Positions 8,659 through 17,541 of a stretch of 64,000 nucleotides of DNA are shown here, piece after piece. Source of the DNA: Actinoplanes italicus (lineage in GTDB: Bacteria > Actinomycetota > Actinomycetes > Mycobacteriales > Micromonosporaceae); assembly GCF_003001815.1 (NCBI RefSeq), contig NZ_PVMZ01000017.1, forward strand, positions 124,001 to 188,000, given 5' to 3'. The position numbers and the translations under genes are program-made. How positions within the stretch are numbered: position 1 is the first letter of the stretch; each line of letters starts with the position of its first letter. A model generated the notes under the pieces. It had not been told where the DNA came from. It saw nothing but the letters and a program-made list of their open reading frames with translations, and made no database searches.

Positions 8659-9855
8659 ATGGCGCCACTCCCGCGGGCGAACGCTCCTGCCCTGGTCGGC
8701 AACCGTGCCATGCTCGCGCTCGCGGTCACCGGATACCTGCTCACGTCGTGGGCATGGACCCTGCTCGGGCCGCTCGCGCCGGCCCTGCGGGGGACCCTCG
8801 GGCTGACCGCGATGCAACAGGCGTTCGTCGTCGCCGTGCCGGTCGTCGTCGGCGCGCTCGGCCGGATCCCGGCCGGGGCGCTGACCGACCGGCTCGGCGG
8901 TCGTCGCGTCCAGCTGCTGATCCTGGCCGTGACCGTGCTGGCCCTGCTGGAACTGGCCGCCGCCGGGCACCGGTCGTTCCCTGGACTCCTGCTCGGCGCG
9001 GTCCTGCTCGGGGCGGCGGGCGCCATGTTCGCGGCGAGCGTCGGATTCGTCGGCGGCTGGTTCCCGCAGCCCCGCCGCGGCCTGGCCTTCGGAGTGCTCG
9101 GCCTGGGATTGTGCGGCGGCGCGCTGGGCGGGGCGACCGGGGTCCGGCTGGCGGCGGCGTACGGCCTCCCCGCCCCGTTCCTCGTCACCGCTCTGGCCGT
9201 CGGCGCCTTCGGACTGGTCGCATTGGCGACTCTGCACGACGCACCGCGTGCCGCCACCGATCATATTCGGCCGGAAGTATCGGTGGCCGACGTGCTCCGG
9301 CTGCCGATCACCGGGCAGGCGGCGGCGTGGTACGCGATCAACTTCGCGGTGTTCGTGACGTTCACGTCGTTCCTGCCGGTGTACCTCACCGGCACCTACG
9401 CCATGGCCCCGGCCCGCACCGGTGACGTGATGGCCGCGTTCATGCTGTTCGCGGTGCTCATGCGCCCGGTCGGTGGCTGGCTCGCCGACCGGTTCTCGCC
9501 CGCCCGGCCGCTGGTCGCGGCGCTGGCCCTGGTCGCGCTGGCCACCGCCGTGCAGGCGACCTCGCCGCCGGTGCCGGTGCTGCTGGCCGGCACCCTGCCC
9601 GTGCTGGCGGTCGGCGTCGGCGTGGCCAGCACCGCGGTGCTGGCCCGGATCGGTCAGGTCGCGCCGCCCGGCACGGTGGGCCTGATCACCGGTGTCGCCG
9701 GCGCGACCGGAGGCATGGCGGGATTTCTCAGTCCGCTCATCATGGCGTACACCCGGGAGAGCCTCGGCAGCTACGGGCCGGCGCTCGGCGCCCTGGCCGT
9801 CGGTGCCGCCGCCGCAGCCGTACACGCTGTGATCAAGATCGGTCAATGGCGTTGA
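8659..9855 (+). CDS. MFS transporter of the nitrate/nitrite porter (NarK-like) type
   Basis: 398 residues with about 12 predicted membrane helices. The cytoplasmic signature GALTDRLGGRR lies after helix 2. FAASVGFVGGWFPQPRRG followed by a glycine-rich helix resembles the NNP-family signature of nitrate porters. The second half repeats the pattern with GGWLADRFSPARP. It probably moves a small anion or organic acid. No nitrate reductase or nitrogen gene is adjacent, so the substrate is open. An AAGGA lies 10 nt upstream. A 7-bp inverted repeat (CTCGACG/CGTCGAG, 8611-8635) in the leader could be an operator. Confidence 0.75.
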   Translation: MAPLPRANAPALVGNRAMLALAVTGYLLTSWAWTLLGPLAPALRGTLGLTAMQQAFVVAVPVVVGALGRIPAGALTDRLGGRRVQLLILAVTVLALLELAAAGHRSFPGLLLGAVLLGAAGAMFAASVGFVGGWFPQPRRGLAFGVLGLGLCGGALGGATGVRLAAAYGLPAPFLVTALAVGAFGLVALATLHDAPRAATDHIRPEVSVADVLRLPITGQAAAWYAINFAVFVTFTSFLPVYLTGTYAMAPARTGDVMAAFMLFAVLMRPVGGWLADRFSPARPLVAALALVALATAVQATSPPVPVLLAGTLPVLAVGVGVASTAVLARIGQVAPPGTVGLITGVAGATGGMAGFLSPLIMAYTRESLGSYGPALGALAVGAAAAAVHAVIKIGQWR

Positions 9856-9922
9856 GCGTCCGGTATAGACATCGACGGTGTGAGATGTTTCGCTGACGCA
9901 TACGCCATTTCCGGGGGATCCG

Positions 9923-12568
9923 ATGGATGCGAATGCGACGGGGGGAGGGCTGATGCCATTGATATCGGTCAAAGTGGCGCAGCCCCGGATAGCGCGTGCC
10001 GGGGTAGACCGGCAGCGCCTGTTCGAACTGCTCGACTCCGCCATGGACACTCCCGTCACGCTCATCAGCGCGGGCGCCGGCTGGGGTAAGACCATGCTGG
10101 TCTCGGCCTGGGCCCGGGCTGCGAAGTTCCCCGTCGCCTGGCTCAGCCTGGACCGGCACGACAACGACCCGCAGCTCTTCTGGGCGTATGTGGTGGCCGC
10201 TCTGCGGTCCGCCGGCCTGATCGACGCCGGCAACCCGCTCGCCGCGATGGCCGCCGTCCCGGCCTGCGACCGTGAGCGAGCACGCTTCCTGGCGGCCGGT
10301 CTCAACGAGCTGCCGGACCCCTCGGTGCTGGTCATCGACGACTTCCACGAGATCGACGACCCCGCAGTGCTGGCCGCGATGGCCGAACTGCTGCGCAACC
10401 CGCCCGCACCGATCCGGCTGTTCCTGATCAGCCGCATCCGCCCGGCCCTCAACCTGCAGCGGCTGCGCTCCGCGGACCTGGTCACCGACATCCGCGCGAC
10501 CGACCTGGCGTTCACCGAGGCCGAGGCGGCGGAGCTCGCCCGGGGGCACGGCCTCACCCTGGACCCCGCCGCCCTCACCGCCCTCGTGGAACGCACCGAG
10601 GGCTGGGCGATCGGCCTGCACCTCGGCGCCGGATTCCTGGCCGGCCACCCCGCCCGGACGATCCACGACTTCGCCGGCGACGGCCGGGGCGTCCACGACT
10701 ACTTCACCGACGAGGTGCTGGCCGGTCGTAACCGGCGGCAGCGCCGCTTCCTGCTGCACACCAGCATCTGCGAGCGGGTCTGCGCGGGCCTCGCCAACGC
10801 CATCACCACCGGGCACGACGGTCAGCGCCTGCTGGAGCAGATCGAGCACGACAACGACTTCGTCATCCGGCTCGGCGACCGGCCTCTGTGGTTCCGCTAC
10901 CACCACCTGCTCCGCGACGCCCTCGGTCACCGGCTCCACGTCGAGTCGCCGACCGTCGTCGCCGAACTGCACCGGCGCGCCGCCCGCTGGCACGCCGACA
11001 ACAACTCGGTGATGGAGGCGATCGCCCACGCCGTGTCGGCGGGCGACTGGACGTACATCGGGAAGCTGGTGACCGGCCGGGCCGCGCCGCTGATCCTCTC
11101 CGCGCACCGGCCCGCCATGGTGCGCCTGCTGCGGCAGGTGCCCGACGAGAAGTTCGGCACCACCGCCGAGCTGATGATCTGCGCCGCGGTCCTGCTGTTC
11201 CACGACGGCGACTTCGAGGCCATCCCGGCCCGCCTCGAGCACGCGCGCCGCCTGCTGCGCCGCCGCCCCGGCGACGAGCACCGGGCGGTGGAGCTCATGC
11301 GGCTCACCCTGCAACTGGCCGCCGACCGGGCGGTCGGCGACATGCCGGCGGTCCGCGCGGGCTGCACCGAACTGCTCGCCCTGCTCGCCGCCGACAGTGC
11401 CGTCGCGGGTGCCGCCGCCATCCAGCAGCGCGCCATCGCCCTCAACAACCGGGGTCTCGCCGAACTGTGGTCCGGCGACCTCGACGCCGCGGTCCGTGAC
11501 CTGACGGCCTCGGCCGCCGCTTCCCGGGCGGCCGGGCTGGAGCTCGCCGAGATCAACGCCGACGGTCACCTCGCCCTGCTCGAGGTGATGTCCGGCTCGG
11601 TCGCCGAGGCCGACCGGCTGGCCGGCGCGGCCCGCGCCCTCGCCGCCCGGCGCGGCTGGCAGAAGACCGTCCAGTCGGTGGCCGCGCACCTCGCCATGGT
11701 CCTGGTCCACCTGGAACGCGGGGAGTTCACCGAGGCCGACGACGCCCTGCAGACCGGCCGGTACGCCCACGACAGCGAACCCGAGGCCGCCCAGCGTGTC
11801 GTCCTGCTCGGCGCCCAGGCCCGGCTCGCCGTCACCCGTGGTGAACCGGCCAAGGCGCACATGTTCCTGGAGGCTGCCCGCACCGGCCGCAGCCCCCGGG
11901 CCCGGCTGCCGTGGCTCGACCGGTGGCTGCGAATCATCGAGAGCGAGGCGGACCTGGCCGCGGGTCGCCCGGGCCCCGTGCCGGCCGGTGACCCGGACGT
12001 CGGGACGGACCTGGCACAACAGGTCGCCCACGCCCGGATCGCCCTCGCCCACAGGGACCTCCGGCGCGCCGGCCGGCTGCTCGCCGACCGGCCCGCGACC
12101 CGTGTCCATGCCGCCGCCACGGTGGAGGCCGACCTGCTCATCGCCCTGATCGCGGACAGCCGCGGCCACGCGGGCCACGCCACCGACCTGCTCAGCGACG
12201 CCCTGCAGCTGGCCGGGCGAGAGCGGATCCGCCGCCCGTTCCTGGTGCACGCCGACGGCCGCCTCGACGACCTGCTGCACCGCCTGCGGCCGGTCCACCC
12301 GGAGGAGGGGCAGCTGGCCTTCCTCGAGGAGCTGCGCGCCGGGATCCGGGCCACCCGCAAGTCCTCGGCCGCAGCCGAGGGGCTCAGCGAACGGGAGGCC
12401 GATGTCCTGGTGTTCCTGCCCACCATGCTCACTGCCGCCGAGATCGCCGGAAACCTCGGCATCTCCGTCAACACCGTCAAGGCGCATATGCGGGCGATCT
12501 ACCGCAAACTAGACGTCACCCGTCGCGGCGACGCGGTCGCGCACGCCCGTGACATCGGTCTTCTCTGA
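9923..12568 (+). CDS. LuxR-family (LAL/MalT-type) ATP-dependent transcriptional regulator
   Basis: 881 residues. A STAND-type ATPase with Walker A GAGWGKTM (51-58) and Walker B LVIDDF is followed by winged-helix and TPR-like helical repeats (about 330-800). The C-terminal 65 residues are a LuxR/FixJ helix-turn-helix (LSEREADVLVFL, NTVKAHMRAIYRKL). The family works as an ATP-gated activator responding to a sugar-like or other inducer. The start could be ATG 9923 or ATG 9953, which has GGGGGAGGG 3 nt upstream and would give 871 residues; both keep all domains. Targets are unknown; the adjacent MFS gene and GH genes are candidates. Confidence 0.88.
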   Translation: MDANATGGGLMPLISVKVAQPRIARAGVDRQRLFELLDSAMDTPVTLISAGAGWGKTMLVSAWARAAKFPVAWLSLDRHDNDPQLFWAYVVAALRSAGLIDAGNPLAAMAAVPACDRERARFLAAGLNELPDPSVLVIDDFHEIDDPAVLAAMAELLRNPPAPIRLFLISRIRPALNLQRLRSADLVTDIRATDLAFTEAEAAELARGHGLTLDPAALTALVERTEGWAIGLHLGAGFLAGHPARTIHDFAGDGRGVHDYFTDEVLAGRNRRQRRFLLHTSICERVCAGLANAITTGHDGQRLLEQIEHDNDFVIRLGDRPLWFRYHHLLRDALGHRLHVESPTVVAELHRRAARWHADNNSVMEAIAHAVSAGDWTYIGKLVTGRAAPLILSAHRPAMVRLLRQVPDEKFGTTAELMICAAVLLFHDGDFEAIPARLEHARRLLRRRPGDEHRAVELMRLTLQLAADRAVGDMPAVRAGCTELLALLAADSAVAGAAAIQQRAIALNNRGLAELWSGDLDAAVRDLTASAAASRAAGLELAEINADGHLALLEVMSGSVAEADRLAGAARALAARRGWQKTVQSVAAHLAMVLVHLERGEFTEADDALQTGRYAHDSEPEAAQRVVLLGAQARLAVTRGEPAKAHMFLEAARTGRSPRARLPWLDRWLRIIESEADLAAGRPGPVPAGDPDVGTDLAQQVAHARIALAHRDLRRAGRLLADRPATRVHAAATVEADLLIALIADSRGHAGHATDLLSDALQLAGRERIRRPFLVHADGRLDDLLHRLRPVHPEEGQLAFLEELRAGIRATRKSSAAAEGLSEREADVLVFLPTMLTAAEIAGNLGISVNTVKAHMRAIYRKLDVTRRGDAVAHARDIGLL

Positions 12569-12624
12569 CCCGGCGGCGTGGACCGGCGAGGTAGGGTCGT
12601 CTGATCGAAGGGGGCGGATCGGGC

Positions 12625-12987
12625 GTGTGGATCGAGCAGCGGATCCGGCGGGCATGGCATGCCGCCGTCCTCGTGCTCGTGCTCGGCGCCGCCTGGATGG
12701 CCCTGCTCGGGGTGGGTCACGGACACCGGTTCACGGCGGGTGAGCCCAAGCGGGTCACCGCCTCGGCCGCGATGCCGCAACCCGCCGCGCCCCTGGTGCG
12801 CGAGACCCGGCTGACCGGCAAACCGATTCCGAGCACGCTGCTGCTGTTCGCCGCCCTGATCGCCGCGCTCCTGCTCGGCGTCCGGCGGCACCGATGGCCG
12901 GTCGCCGCCCCGGCGAGCGCCACCGCGACACCCGCGGCACTCCTCTCCACGTTCCGGGGACGGGCACCGCCACGCCTACCGGCGTAG
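12625..12987 (+). CDS. Small two-helix membrane protein of unknown function
   Basis: 120 residues, GTG start behind AAGGGGGCGGA. One hydrophobic helix at about 11-30 (AVLVLVLGAAWMALLGV) and one at about 70-86 (TLLLFAALIAALLLGV) flank a proline-rich loop. There is no recognisable family. Codon use matches its neighbours, so it is probably real. It lies 56 nt after the LuxR gene, with 78 nt before secDF. Confidence 0.5.
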   Translation: MWIEQRIRRAWHAAVLVLVLGAAWMALLGVGHGHRFTAGEPKRVTASAAMPQPAAPLVRETRLTGKPIPSTLLLFAALIAALLLGVRRHRWPVAAPASATATPAALLSTFRGRAPPRLPA

Positions 12988-13065
12988 TCGAGTCCCTTTC
13001 CCTTTCACCCGCTGCGGCGCCCCGGCGGTGGCCGCGCGGGCAGACGCGTCGAGGAGCAACCTGTA

Positions 13066-15438
13066 ATGTCGCGCGCCATTGTCGTGCGCGCGGTTCTGGC
13101 CCTGGTCGTGCTGGTGGTGTCGGGGTGGCTTCTGGCCACCCGGCCGCCGCGGCTCGGGCTGGATCTGCGTGGTGGAACACAGATCGTTCTGGAAACCCGT
13201 GACGGCGAGTTCGCCAAGGCGGACGCCGTCACCACCGATGAGGCCCTGGAGGTGCTGCGCCGCCGGGTCGACGAACTCGGCGTGGCCGAGCCGACCCTGG
13301 CCCGCTCCGGCGAGCGCCGCATCATCGTCGAGCTGCCCGGCGTGACCGAGCCGGCCGAGGCGGTCCGCGTCATCGGCCGTACCGCCCAGCTGACGTTCCG
13401 TCCGGTGCTGGGGGTCGCAACCCCTGAGCCGTCGGCGTCATCATCAGCCTCGCGGTCAGCGTCGCCGTCAGCCGCGCCGTCAGCGGCGCCGGGCGGCGAG
13501 GCGGAGACCGTGCTCGCGTCCGAGGACGGTGAACGGCTGCGGCTCGGCCCGGCGGCGCTCTCCGGCCAGCAGGTCGACGGCGCCACCGCCACCCCGGGAG
13601 AGTTCGGCGGCTGGCAGGTCAACCTCGACTTCCGTGGCACCGGAGGAGACGCGTGGCGCAAGCTGACCGCCGACGCGGCCTGTGCCCCGCCTGGCGACCC
13701 GGCCCGGCGGGTCGCGATCGTGCTGGACCAGGAGATCATCTCGTCGCCGCAGGTGAACGAGGACGTCGGCTGCAACGTCGGCATCACCGGCGGCCGGACG
13801 CAGATCACCGGCACGTTCACCGACACCGAGGCAAAGGATCTGGCACTGCTCGTGCGTGCCGGTGGGCTGCCGGTCCCGGTCGAGGTCATCGAGCAGCGTA
13901 CGGTCGGCCCGAGCCTGGGTCAGGCCGCCATCGAGGCGTCGGCCCTGGCCGCCGTGCTCGGCACGATCGCCACGATCCTGTTCATCATCGGCGTGTACCG
14001 GATCGTCGGCGGGGTCGCCGCCGTGGCGCTGGTCTGTTACGGCCTCATCTCGTACGCGGCCCTGCTCGCCATCGGCGCCACCCTCACCCTGCCCGGCCTT
14101 GCCGGGTTCGTCCTGGCGATCGGTATGGCCCTGGACGCCAACGTGCTGATCTTCGAAAGAGCCAGGGAGGAGTACGCCGCAGGCGGTCCACGGCGAAGTC
14201 TGCGCACCGCGCTGCGGGCCGGATTCACCAATGCCTGGTCGGCGATCGCGGACTCCAACATCACCACCCTGCTCGCCGCGGGCCTGCTGTTCTTCCTCGC
14301 CTCCGGCCCGGTCCGCGGGTTCGGCGTCACCCTGTCCATCGGCGTGCTGGCCTCGATGTTCACCGCGCTGGTGCTCACCCGGGTGCTGGCGTCACCGCTG
14401 GTCGCCACCCGCTGGCTGACCCGCCGACCGAACTGGAGCGGGCTGTCCGGCATCGGCTGGGTGCGCCGCAGACTGGAGGCCCGCAACCCGGACATCATGG
14501 GCCGGCGACGCCTGCTGCTGAGCATCTCGGTCGTGGCCAGCCTGCTCGCGATCACCGGCATCGGAATGCGCGGGCTCAACCTGGGCGTGGAGTTCACCGG
14601 CGGCCGGCTCGTCGAGTACTCGGCCTCCGCGCCACTGTCGGCCGACGAGGCCCGGACCGCGGTGACCGCCGCCGGACTGGACCGGGCGGTGGTCAACACC
14701 TCCGGGACCGGCAACATCAGTGTCCGGGCCGGTGCCTTCGACGAGAACACCGAGACGGCGGTCCGGTCCGCGCTGTCCGAGGCCGGCGGTGGTGACATCC
14801 AGCGGCTCCGAGACGAGAAGATCGGCCCGACCCTCGGTGAGGAGTTGCGCCGCAACGCGCTCATCGCACTCGCGGTGGCGCTCGCCGTGCAGCTGGCCTA
14901 TCTGGCCTTCCGGTTCCGCTGGCAGTGGGGCGCCGCCGCGGTGCTGGCGATGTTCCACGACGTGCTGATCCTGGTCGGCGTGTTCGCCTGGCTGGGCAGA
15001 CCGGTCGACGGCGTCTTCCTGGCCGCCGTGCTGACCGTGATCGGGTACTCGGTCAACGACTCGGTGGTGACGTTCGACCGGATCCGCGAACTGGTCCGCG
15101 GCAAGGACAGCCGCCGCACGTCGTTCGCCGCCCTGGCCAACCTCGGCAGCCTGCAGACCGTGCCGCGGACCGTGAACACCGGCCTCGGCGCGATCTTCAT
15201 CCTCACCGCGCTGGCCGTGCTCGGCGGCGACTCACTCGTCGACTTCGCGGTCGCCCTGCTGGTCGGCATCATCGTCGGCACGTACTCGTCGGTGTTCCTG
15301 GCCACCCCGCTGGCCGTGGTGTTCGAGTCGGGCCGCGGTGGCCTGGTGGCCCGGCACGGCCGGGTGCCGAGGGCGCGGGAGCCGGGCCGGGAGGTGAGTG
15401 CGGGCCAGGCGGAGGACCGGGCGGGTCATCTCACCTGA
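13066..15438 (+). CDS. secDF: Fused SecD-SecF protein-export membrane protein
   Basis: 790 residues containing SecD and SecF in one chain. The SecD half opens with a membrane helix and LGLDLRGGTQ, then a periplasmic domain and membrane helices ending in the FERAREE motif. The SecF half begins near residue 470 with a helix, GVEFTGG, and later NDSVVTFDRIRE before the last helices. By family knowledge it uses the proton gradient to pull translocating chains out of SecYEG. The first periplasmic domain is interrupted near residue 120-143 by an Ala/Ser/Pro low-complexity run. It is not beside yajC or ruvB, so it is probably an accessory paralogue of separate SecD and SecF elsewhere. The ATG follows GAGGAG. 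Confidence 0.9.
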   Translation: MSRAIVVRAVLALVVLVVSGWLLATRPPRLGLDLRGGTQIVLETRDGEFAKADAVTTDEALEVLRRRVDELGVAEPTLARSGERRIIVELPGVTEPAEAVRVIGRTAQLTFRPVLGVATPEPSASSSASRSASPSAAPSAAPGGEAETVLASEDGERLRLGPAALSGQQVDGATATPGEFGGWQVNLDFRGTGGDAWRKLTADAACAPPGDPARRVAIVLDQEIISSPQVNEDVGCNVGITGGRTQITGTFTDTEAKDLALLVRAGGLPVPVEVIEQRTVGPSLGQAAIEASALAAVLGTIATILFIIGVYRIVGGVAAVALVCYGLISYAALLAIGATLTLPGLAGFVLAIGMALDANVLIFERAREEYAAGGPRRSLRTALRAGFTNAWSAIADSNITTLLAAGLLFFLASGPVRGFGVTLSIGVLASMFTALVLTRVLASPLVATRWLTRRPNWSGLSGIGWVRRRLEARNPDIMGRRRLLLSISVVASLLAITGIGMRGLNLGVEFTGGRLVEYSASAPLSADEARTAVTAAGLDRAVVNTSGTGNISVRAGAFDENTETAVRSALSEAGGGDIQRLRDEKIGPTLGEELRRNALIALAVALAVQLAYLAFRFRWQWGAAAVLAMFHDVLILVGVFAWLGRPVDGVFLAAVLTVIGYSVNDSVVTFDRIRELVRGKDSRRTSFAALANLGSLQTVPRTVNTGLGAIFILTALAVLGGDSLVDFAVALLVGIIVGTYSSVFLATPLAVVFESGRGGLVARHGRVPRAREPGREVSAGQAEDRAGHLT

Positions 15439-15464
15439 GTGCGCCGCGCCGGCAAGACGGGCAA

Positions 15465-15516
15465 CCGGCCGGGCGGGCCACTCTCCCGCATCAGGGAGGG
15501 CGGTCCGCCCGGCCGG
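15465..15516. terminator. Strong hairpin terminator after secDF
   Basis: CCGGCCGGGCGGGCC (15465-15479) pairs with GGTCCGCCCGGCCGG (15502-15516) over 15 bp with one G-T wobble. A second hairpin, CTCCC-GCATCA-GGGAG (15483-15498), is nested in the loop. It separates secDF from the following KstR-operator promoter. Confidence 0.65.
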
Positions 15517-15540
15517 GTGACGGCCCGGCGCTTTACACGT

Positions 15541-15558
15541 ACTAGAACGTGTTCTAGT
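15541..15558 (+). promoter_or_regulatory. KstR-type TetR-family operator
   Basis: ACTAGAACGTGTTCTAGT has two perfect 8-bp arms around a GT centre and contains TAGAACGTGTTCTA, an exact match to the KstR pattern TnnAACnnGTTnnA known from steroid and lipid catabolism regulons. It lies 24 nt before the ATG of the PF10118 gene. Confidence 0.7.
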
Positions 15559-15582
15559 TTCTAAGGGTCGAGAGGTGGTGTC

Positions 15583-16509
15583 ATGACGGATCTGCCCATT
15601 CGCCGCATCAACTTCCGCCTGGACGAGACCATCCCCTTCCAGTGGCTGCCCAGCCACCCGAAGTTCGGTCTCATGTGCAACGCGATCAGCATCATGGCCG
15701 TCGCGTTCGAGAAGTTCATCGTGGCGTCGACCCGGCAGGCCATCCCACTGATCACCGATCCCGCCGCCGCCGTCGAGGCCGAGTCGTTCCTGCGACAGGA
15801 GGCGCAGCACGCCAACAACCACCGCCGGCACATCGCGGCGCTCGTCGCGCAGTACCCGGGCGTCCAGGAGGTCGTCGACGAGGCGGTGGCCAGCTACGAC
15901 GAGCTGCTGCGCACCCGGCCGCTGGAGTGGCAGCTGGCCTACACCGCCGACCTGGAGGCCACCTTCACCCCGCTCTTCAAGGTCATGCTCGACCACGAGG
16001 ACGTCCTGTTCCGGCCCGGTGACGAGCGGGTCGCCTCGCTGTTCCTGTGGCACTTCTGCGAGGAGGTCGAGCACCGCAGCTCGGCGCTGGTCGTCTTCGA
16101 CGCCGTCGTGAACGACAGGTGGTACCGCACGCGGGTCACCAGGGCCACGTTCGCGCACGTCATGACGGTGTACCGGAACATCCTGCGCGGCTTCGACAGA
16201 CACGTGCCGGAGTCCGACCGCCGCGCCGAGTACCGCAACGTCTCACCCGGCGGCGTGCGCCGCGAGGAGGCCGTCAACCGGCTGCCGATGCCGTCGAGCT
16301 GGCGCCGGCGGCTGGGCATCGCGCCGCCGTCACCGTTCGCCCCGGCCGGCAACGCCGAGATGCTGGTTCTGGTCTACCGGCTGCTCAAGTCGCAGGTGCC
16401 GCACCACCGGCCGCAGCACGAGCCGCTGCCGGCCTTCGCCGCCGGCTGGTTCGCCGCCTACGACCGCGGTCTCGACCTGAGCCGCTACTACTCGGCGACG
16501 GCGGGGTGA
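15583..16509 (+). CDS. PF10118-family predicted metal-dependent hydrolase
   Basis: 308 residues with a ferritin-like four-helix arrangement of metal ligands: E and EAQHANNH in the first half, EATFTPLFK, and EEVEHR in the second. This is the PF10118 pattern, predicted to hold a di-metal centre; no member has a firmly assigned reaction that I can cite. No signal peptide or clear membrane helix. The ATG follows GAGAGGTGG. A perfect KstR-like operator at 15541-15558 predicts derepression with sterol- or fatty-acyl-CoA-type ligands. The next gene starts 6 nt downstream and is probably in the same operon. Confidence 0.8.
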   Translation: MTDLPIRRINFRLDETIPFQWLPSHPKFGLMCNAISIMAVAFEKFIVASTRQAIPLITDPAAAVEAESFLRQEAQHANNHRRHIAALVAQYPGVQEVVDEAVASYDELLRTRPLEWQLAYTADLEATFTPLFKVMLDHEDVLFRPGDERVASLFLWHFCEEVEHRSSALVVFDAVVNDRWYRTRVTRATFAHVMTVYRNILRGFDRHVPESDRRAEYRNVSPGGVRREEAVNRLPMPSSWRRRLGIAPPSPFAPAGNAEMLVLVYRLLKSQVPHHRPQHEPLPAFAAGWFAAYDRGLDLSRYYSATAG

Positions 16510-16515
16510 GGAGTC

Positions 16516-17541
16516 ATGGGCCCGTGTCATCCCGACTTCACGGCCCTGGCCGCCGGGATCGACTGCGCAACCGCCAACCCCATCGTGACGGTACGGGACC
16601 CGAGCACCCTGGCCGGCTGGACCCAGCCCGTCCTCGAACTGCTCGTCGTGGCCGGAGCGATCGCCGCCCTGATCCACGCGATGCATCGCAAGCGCCGGGG
16701 TGACGCGTCGAACCTCGGCCTGTGGTTCGCCACCGTCGTCTACGTGCTGATCCTGGAACCGCCGCTGTACTTCCCCGACCTGTTCGGGCTCGACGAGCAG
16801 GTCGGGCTGATCTTCGTGCACAACGTTTTCACGGTGCAGTTCCTCTACGACCGGCTGCCGCTCTACATCGTGGCGATCTACCCAGCCATCACCTGCCTCG
16901 CCTACGCGATCGTGCAGCGCACCGGCATCCTCGAGCGCCGCAACCCGCTGGTCGGCGCCGCGTGCGTCGCTGTCGTCTTCCACGCCGGCTACGAGGTCTT
17001 CGACCAGCTCGGGCCCGGCCTGCACTGGTGGGTGTGGAACCCGGAGGCCCCCTCGAACATGCCGATGATCGGTGACGCGCCGCTGACCAGTGCGGTCATC
17101 TTCGCGGCGGCGGCACCGTTCGGCACCGTGCTGCTGACCCGGCTGCTGCTGTCCCGGGGGCCCTACCCGATCGGGGCGTTCGTCCGGCGTACCGCCGCCG
17201 TGGGAATTTTGACCCCGCTCGCCATGATGATCTTCTCCGCTCCGGCGGCGCCGTTCGGACCGGCCGGCCGGTCCGTGGTGCTGTGGACGGAGCTCGCCGT
17301 CCTGGCGGTCGTCGCCGTCTCCGCGTTCCGGCGGCCATCGGGAGGCGGGGACCGGTACCCCCTGATCGCCGGGGCCGTCTACCTCGCCGTCATGGCGCTG
17401 CTGTGGACGGCCGGGAACGCGCCGCCTGCCGCGATGATCTACGCGGCGGCCGGCGCGCTGGGGTGGACGATCGCCCTGGTGGTCAGCTCAGCGGATAGTC
17501 GACGTATGCGAACCGGCTCCCATCCGGTGACCAGCTGTTGA
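16516..17541 (+). CDS. Multi-pass membrane protein of unknown function, co-transcribed with the PF10118 gene
   Basis: 341 residues, ATG behind GAGGAG. About eight or nine hydrophobic helices can be seen, with a conserved-looking central loop HAGYEVFDQLGPGLHWWVWN that has several aromatic and charged residues. I do not recognise the family. Its position 6 nt after a KstR-operator gene suggests a role in lipid or sterol-like substrate handling, which is inference. Its last 59 nt overlap the 3' end of the opposite-strand beta-propeller gene. Confidence 0.7.
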   Translation: MGPCHPDFTALAAGIDCATANPIVTVRDPSTLAGWTQPVLELLVVAGAIAALIHAMHRKRRGDASNLGLWFATVVYVLILEPPLYFPDLFGLDEQVGLIFVHNVFTVQFLYDRLPLYIVAIYPAITCLAYAIVQRTGILERRNPLVGAACVAVVFHAGYEVFDQLGPGLHWWVWNPEAPSNMPMIGDAPLTSAVIFAAAAPFGTVLLTRLLLSRGPYPIGAFVRRTAAVGILTPLAMMIFSAPAAPFGPAGRSVVLWTELAVLAVVAVSAFRRPSGGGDRYPLIAGAVYLAVMALLWTAGNAPPAAMIYAAAGALGWTIALVVSSADSRRMRTGSHPVTSC

